DNA from: Schoenoplectus triqueter | Lineage: Eukaryota > Streptophyta > Magnoliopsida > Poales > Cyperaceae | Direction of reading: 5' to 3' | DNA length: 31,212 bases | Assembly: GCA_964058805.1 (NCBI GenBank) | Contig: CAXKVV010001445.1 | Coordinates: 1 to 31,212, forward strand | Shown here: positions 30,470 through 31,212 of the stretch, one piece after another | Layout: every line of letters starts with the position of its first letter | Position numbering within the stretch: the stretch's first letter is position 1 | Position numbers and translations under genes: made by a program | Notes under the pieces: model-generated | Database searches by the model: none | Told to the model about the DNA's origin: nothing | The model's input: the letters and a program-made list of their open reading frames with translations, nothing else

Positions 30470-31212
30470 TGTTGGAAATAATGGAAGGATAAACAAATAA
30501 ATAATTTCTGCTGAAATTCTCTTCTTAATTCATTGCATATTGGAGACATACAATTGCATAATGTTCTATGGTTTATATAGCATAGAACTTTCTTAAATTA
30601 ACTCTACTACATTCCTAAAATATCATCCACTACTTCCTATAAATTACCCCCACTAACTCCATTACTTTCTAAATATAATTGCTACTAATTTTGACTCTTG
30701 TCTTTCCTAAAATAACCCTATAATAATTCTATCCTTGCTGAAATTAGTTTTACTAAAAATAATTTCCTAAATAGAAATATTCTAAAAATATATTTTGAAT
30801 CAATTCTCAACACTCCCCCTTGATTCAAAATTGGTTACGCCAAGCTTCATCTACAGAGTTTCAAATGTACTCAAAGCCAATGCTTTAGTTAGAATATCCG
30901 CCTTCTGATTTTCTGAAGTAACAAACTTGAGCTCAACTATCTTCTCAGCCACAAGATCTCTGATGAAGTGGAGTTTAATGTCAATATGCTTTGACCTTCC
31001 ATGGAACACCGGATTCTTTGCTATTGCTATGGCTGATTGATTATCACAGTAAATTTGTGTAGATTATTGTTGTTCCTATCCAACGTCTTCAAGTATTTTT
31101 CTTAGCCAAATTGCTTGACAAGCTGCTGAATTGACTGCAACATATTCAGCTTCTGAAGAGGATAACGCCACGGTTGATTGCTTCTTTGAACTCCAACTGA
31201 TTGCACTGGAAC
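30470..31212 (-). mobile_element. 3' end of a Ty1/copia retrotransposon inserted in the LINE
   Basis: The element runs on the minus strand and leaves the window at 31212. Its 3' LTR is 30812 down to 30470 (343 bp), beginning TGTTGAGAATTG and ending TATTTCCAACA. The purine tract AAGGGGGAG (30821-30813) precedes it. AATAC at 30465-30469 would be one copy of the target duplication; the other lies outside the window. It interrupts the LINE frame, so it is the younger insertion. Confidence 0.9.
30813..31212 (-). pseudogene. Copia RNase H C-terminus, disabled
   Basis: The minus-strand frame gives the RNase H end of a copia polyprotein: ISWSSKKQSTVALSSSEAEY, then CDNQSAIAIAKNPVFHGRSK, HIDIKLHFIRD and NQKADILTKAL. 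In-frame TAG codons follow EDVG, EQQ and FETL, so this copy cannot make a complete polyprotein. The order RNase H, purine tract and LTR is that of a Ty1/copia element. Confidence 0.85.

Overview
The window looks like nuclear DNA of a dicot plant. It is very AT-rich, its genes have small GT-AG introns, and it is crowded with plant-type mobile elements: a CACTA DNA transposon, a small LTR retroelement, LINEs, Ty1/copia and Ty3/gypsy pieces and foldback MITE-like elements. The genes recognised are plant families (CXE carboxylesterase, A-type cytochrome P450, a U2AF35-related CCCH protein, a DUF1771-Smr protein). The species cannot be told from the sequence. Only two gene models look intact: a 333-residue two-exon CXE-type alpha/beta hydrolase (12681-14277) and a 171-residue four-exon Smr-domain protein (25092-26084), which may lack its N-terminus.

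Layout. 1-3880: a foldback element, a possible SINE, a promoter-like block (site II motifs, telo-box, TATA box, CT-rich leader) with no recognisable gene behind it, a near-perfect 37-bp palindrome and a LINE reverse-transcriptase scrap. 3883-8051: a complete but dead CACTA element with matching 15-bp ends and a 3-bp target duplication; its minus-strand TNP2-type transposase has four in-frame TGA codons, a frameshift, and an internal deletion that joins it to the tail of a Ulp1-like protease. 8052-12680: AT-rich spacer with two more foldbacks, a hairpin and a SINE-like piece. 12681-14277: the esterase gene. 14650-16340: a non-coding LTR retroelement with 431-bp LTRs and target duplication ATATA.

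16692-21891 is the wreck of a zinc finger CCCH protein 5 (ZRSR2-type splicing factor) gene. It has lost its start codon and carries stops. The exons for its first zinc finger and the first half of its RRM are not found, and their place is taken by spacer and a gypsy/LINE chimera. Directly behind it (21905-22418) lies the C-terminal part of a P450. 23096-24720 holds a diverged 21-bp minisatellite split by an AT-rich microsatellite. After the Smr gene come a 249-bp tandem duplication (26445-26939), a decayed full-domain LINE (28035-30469) and, inserted into that LINE, the 3' end of a Ty1/copia element that runs off the window (30470-31212).

There is no operon-like co-operation. The neighbourhood reads as a transposon-rich intergenic region with two surviving genes and two gene remnants. 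I found no convincing new biological system. The observations most worth checking are the threonine at the nucleophile position of the esterase, the hairpin series with a compensatory base-pair change inside the small LTR element, the foldback upstream of the CACTA transposase, and the 249-bp tandem duplication.
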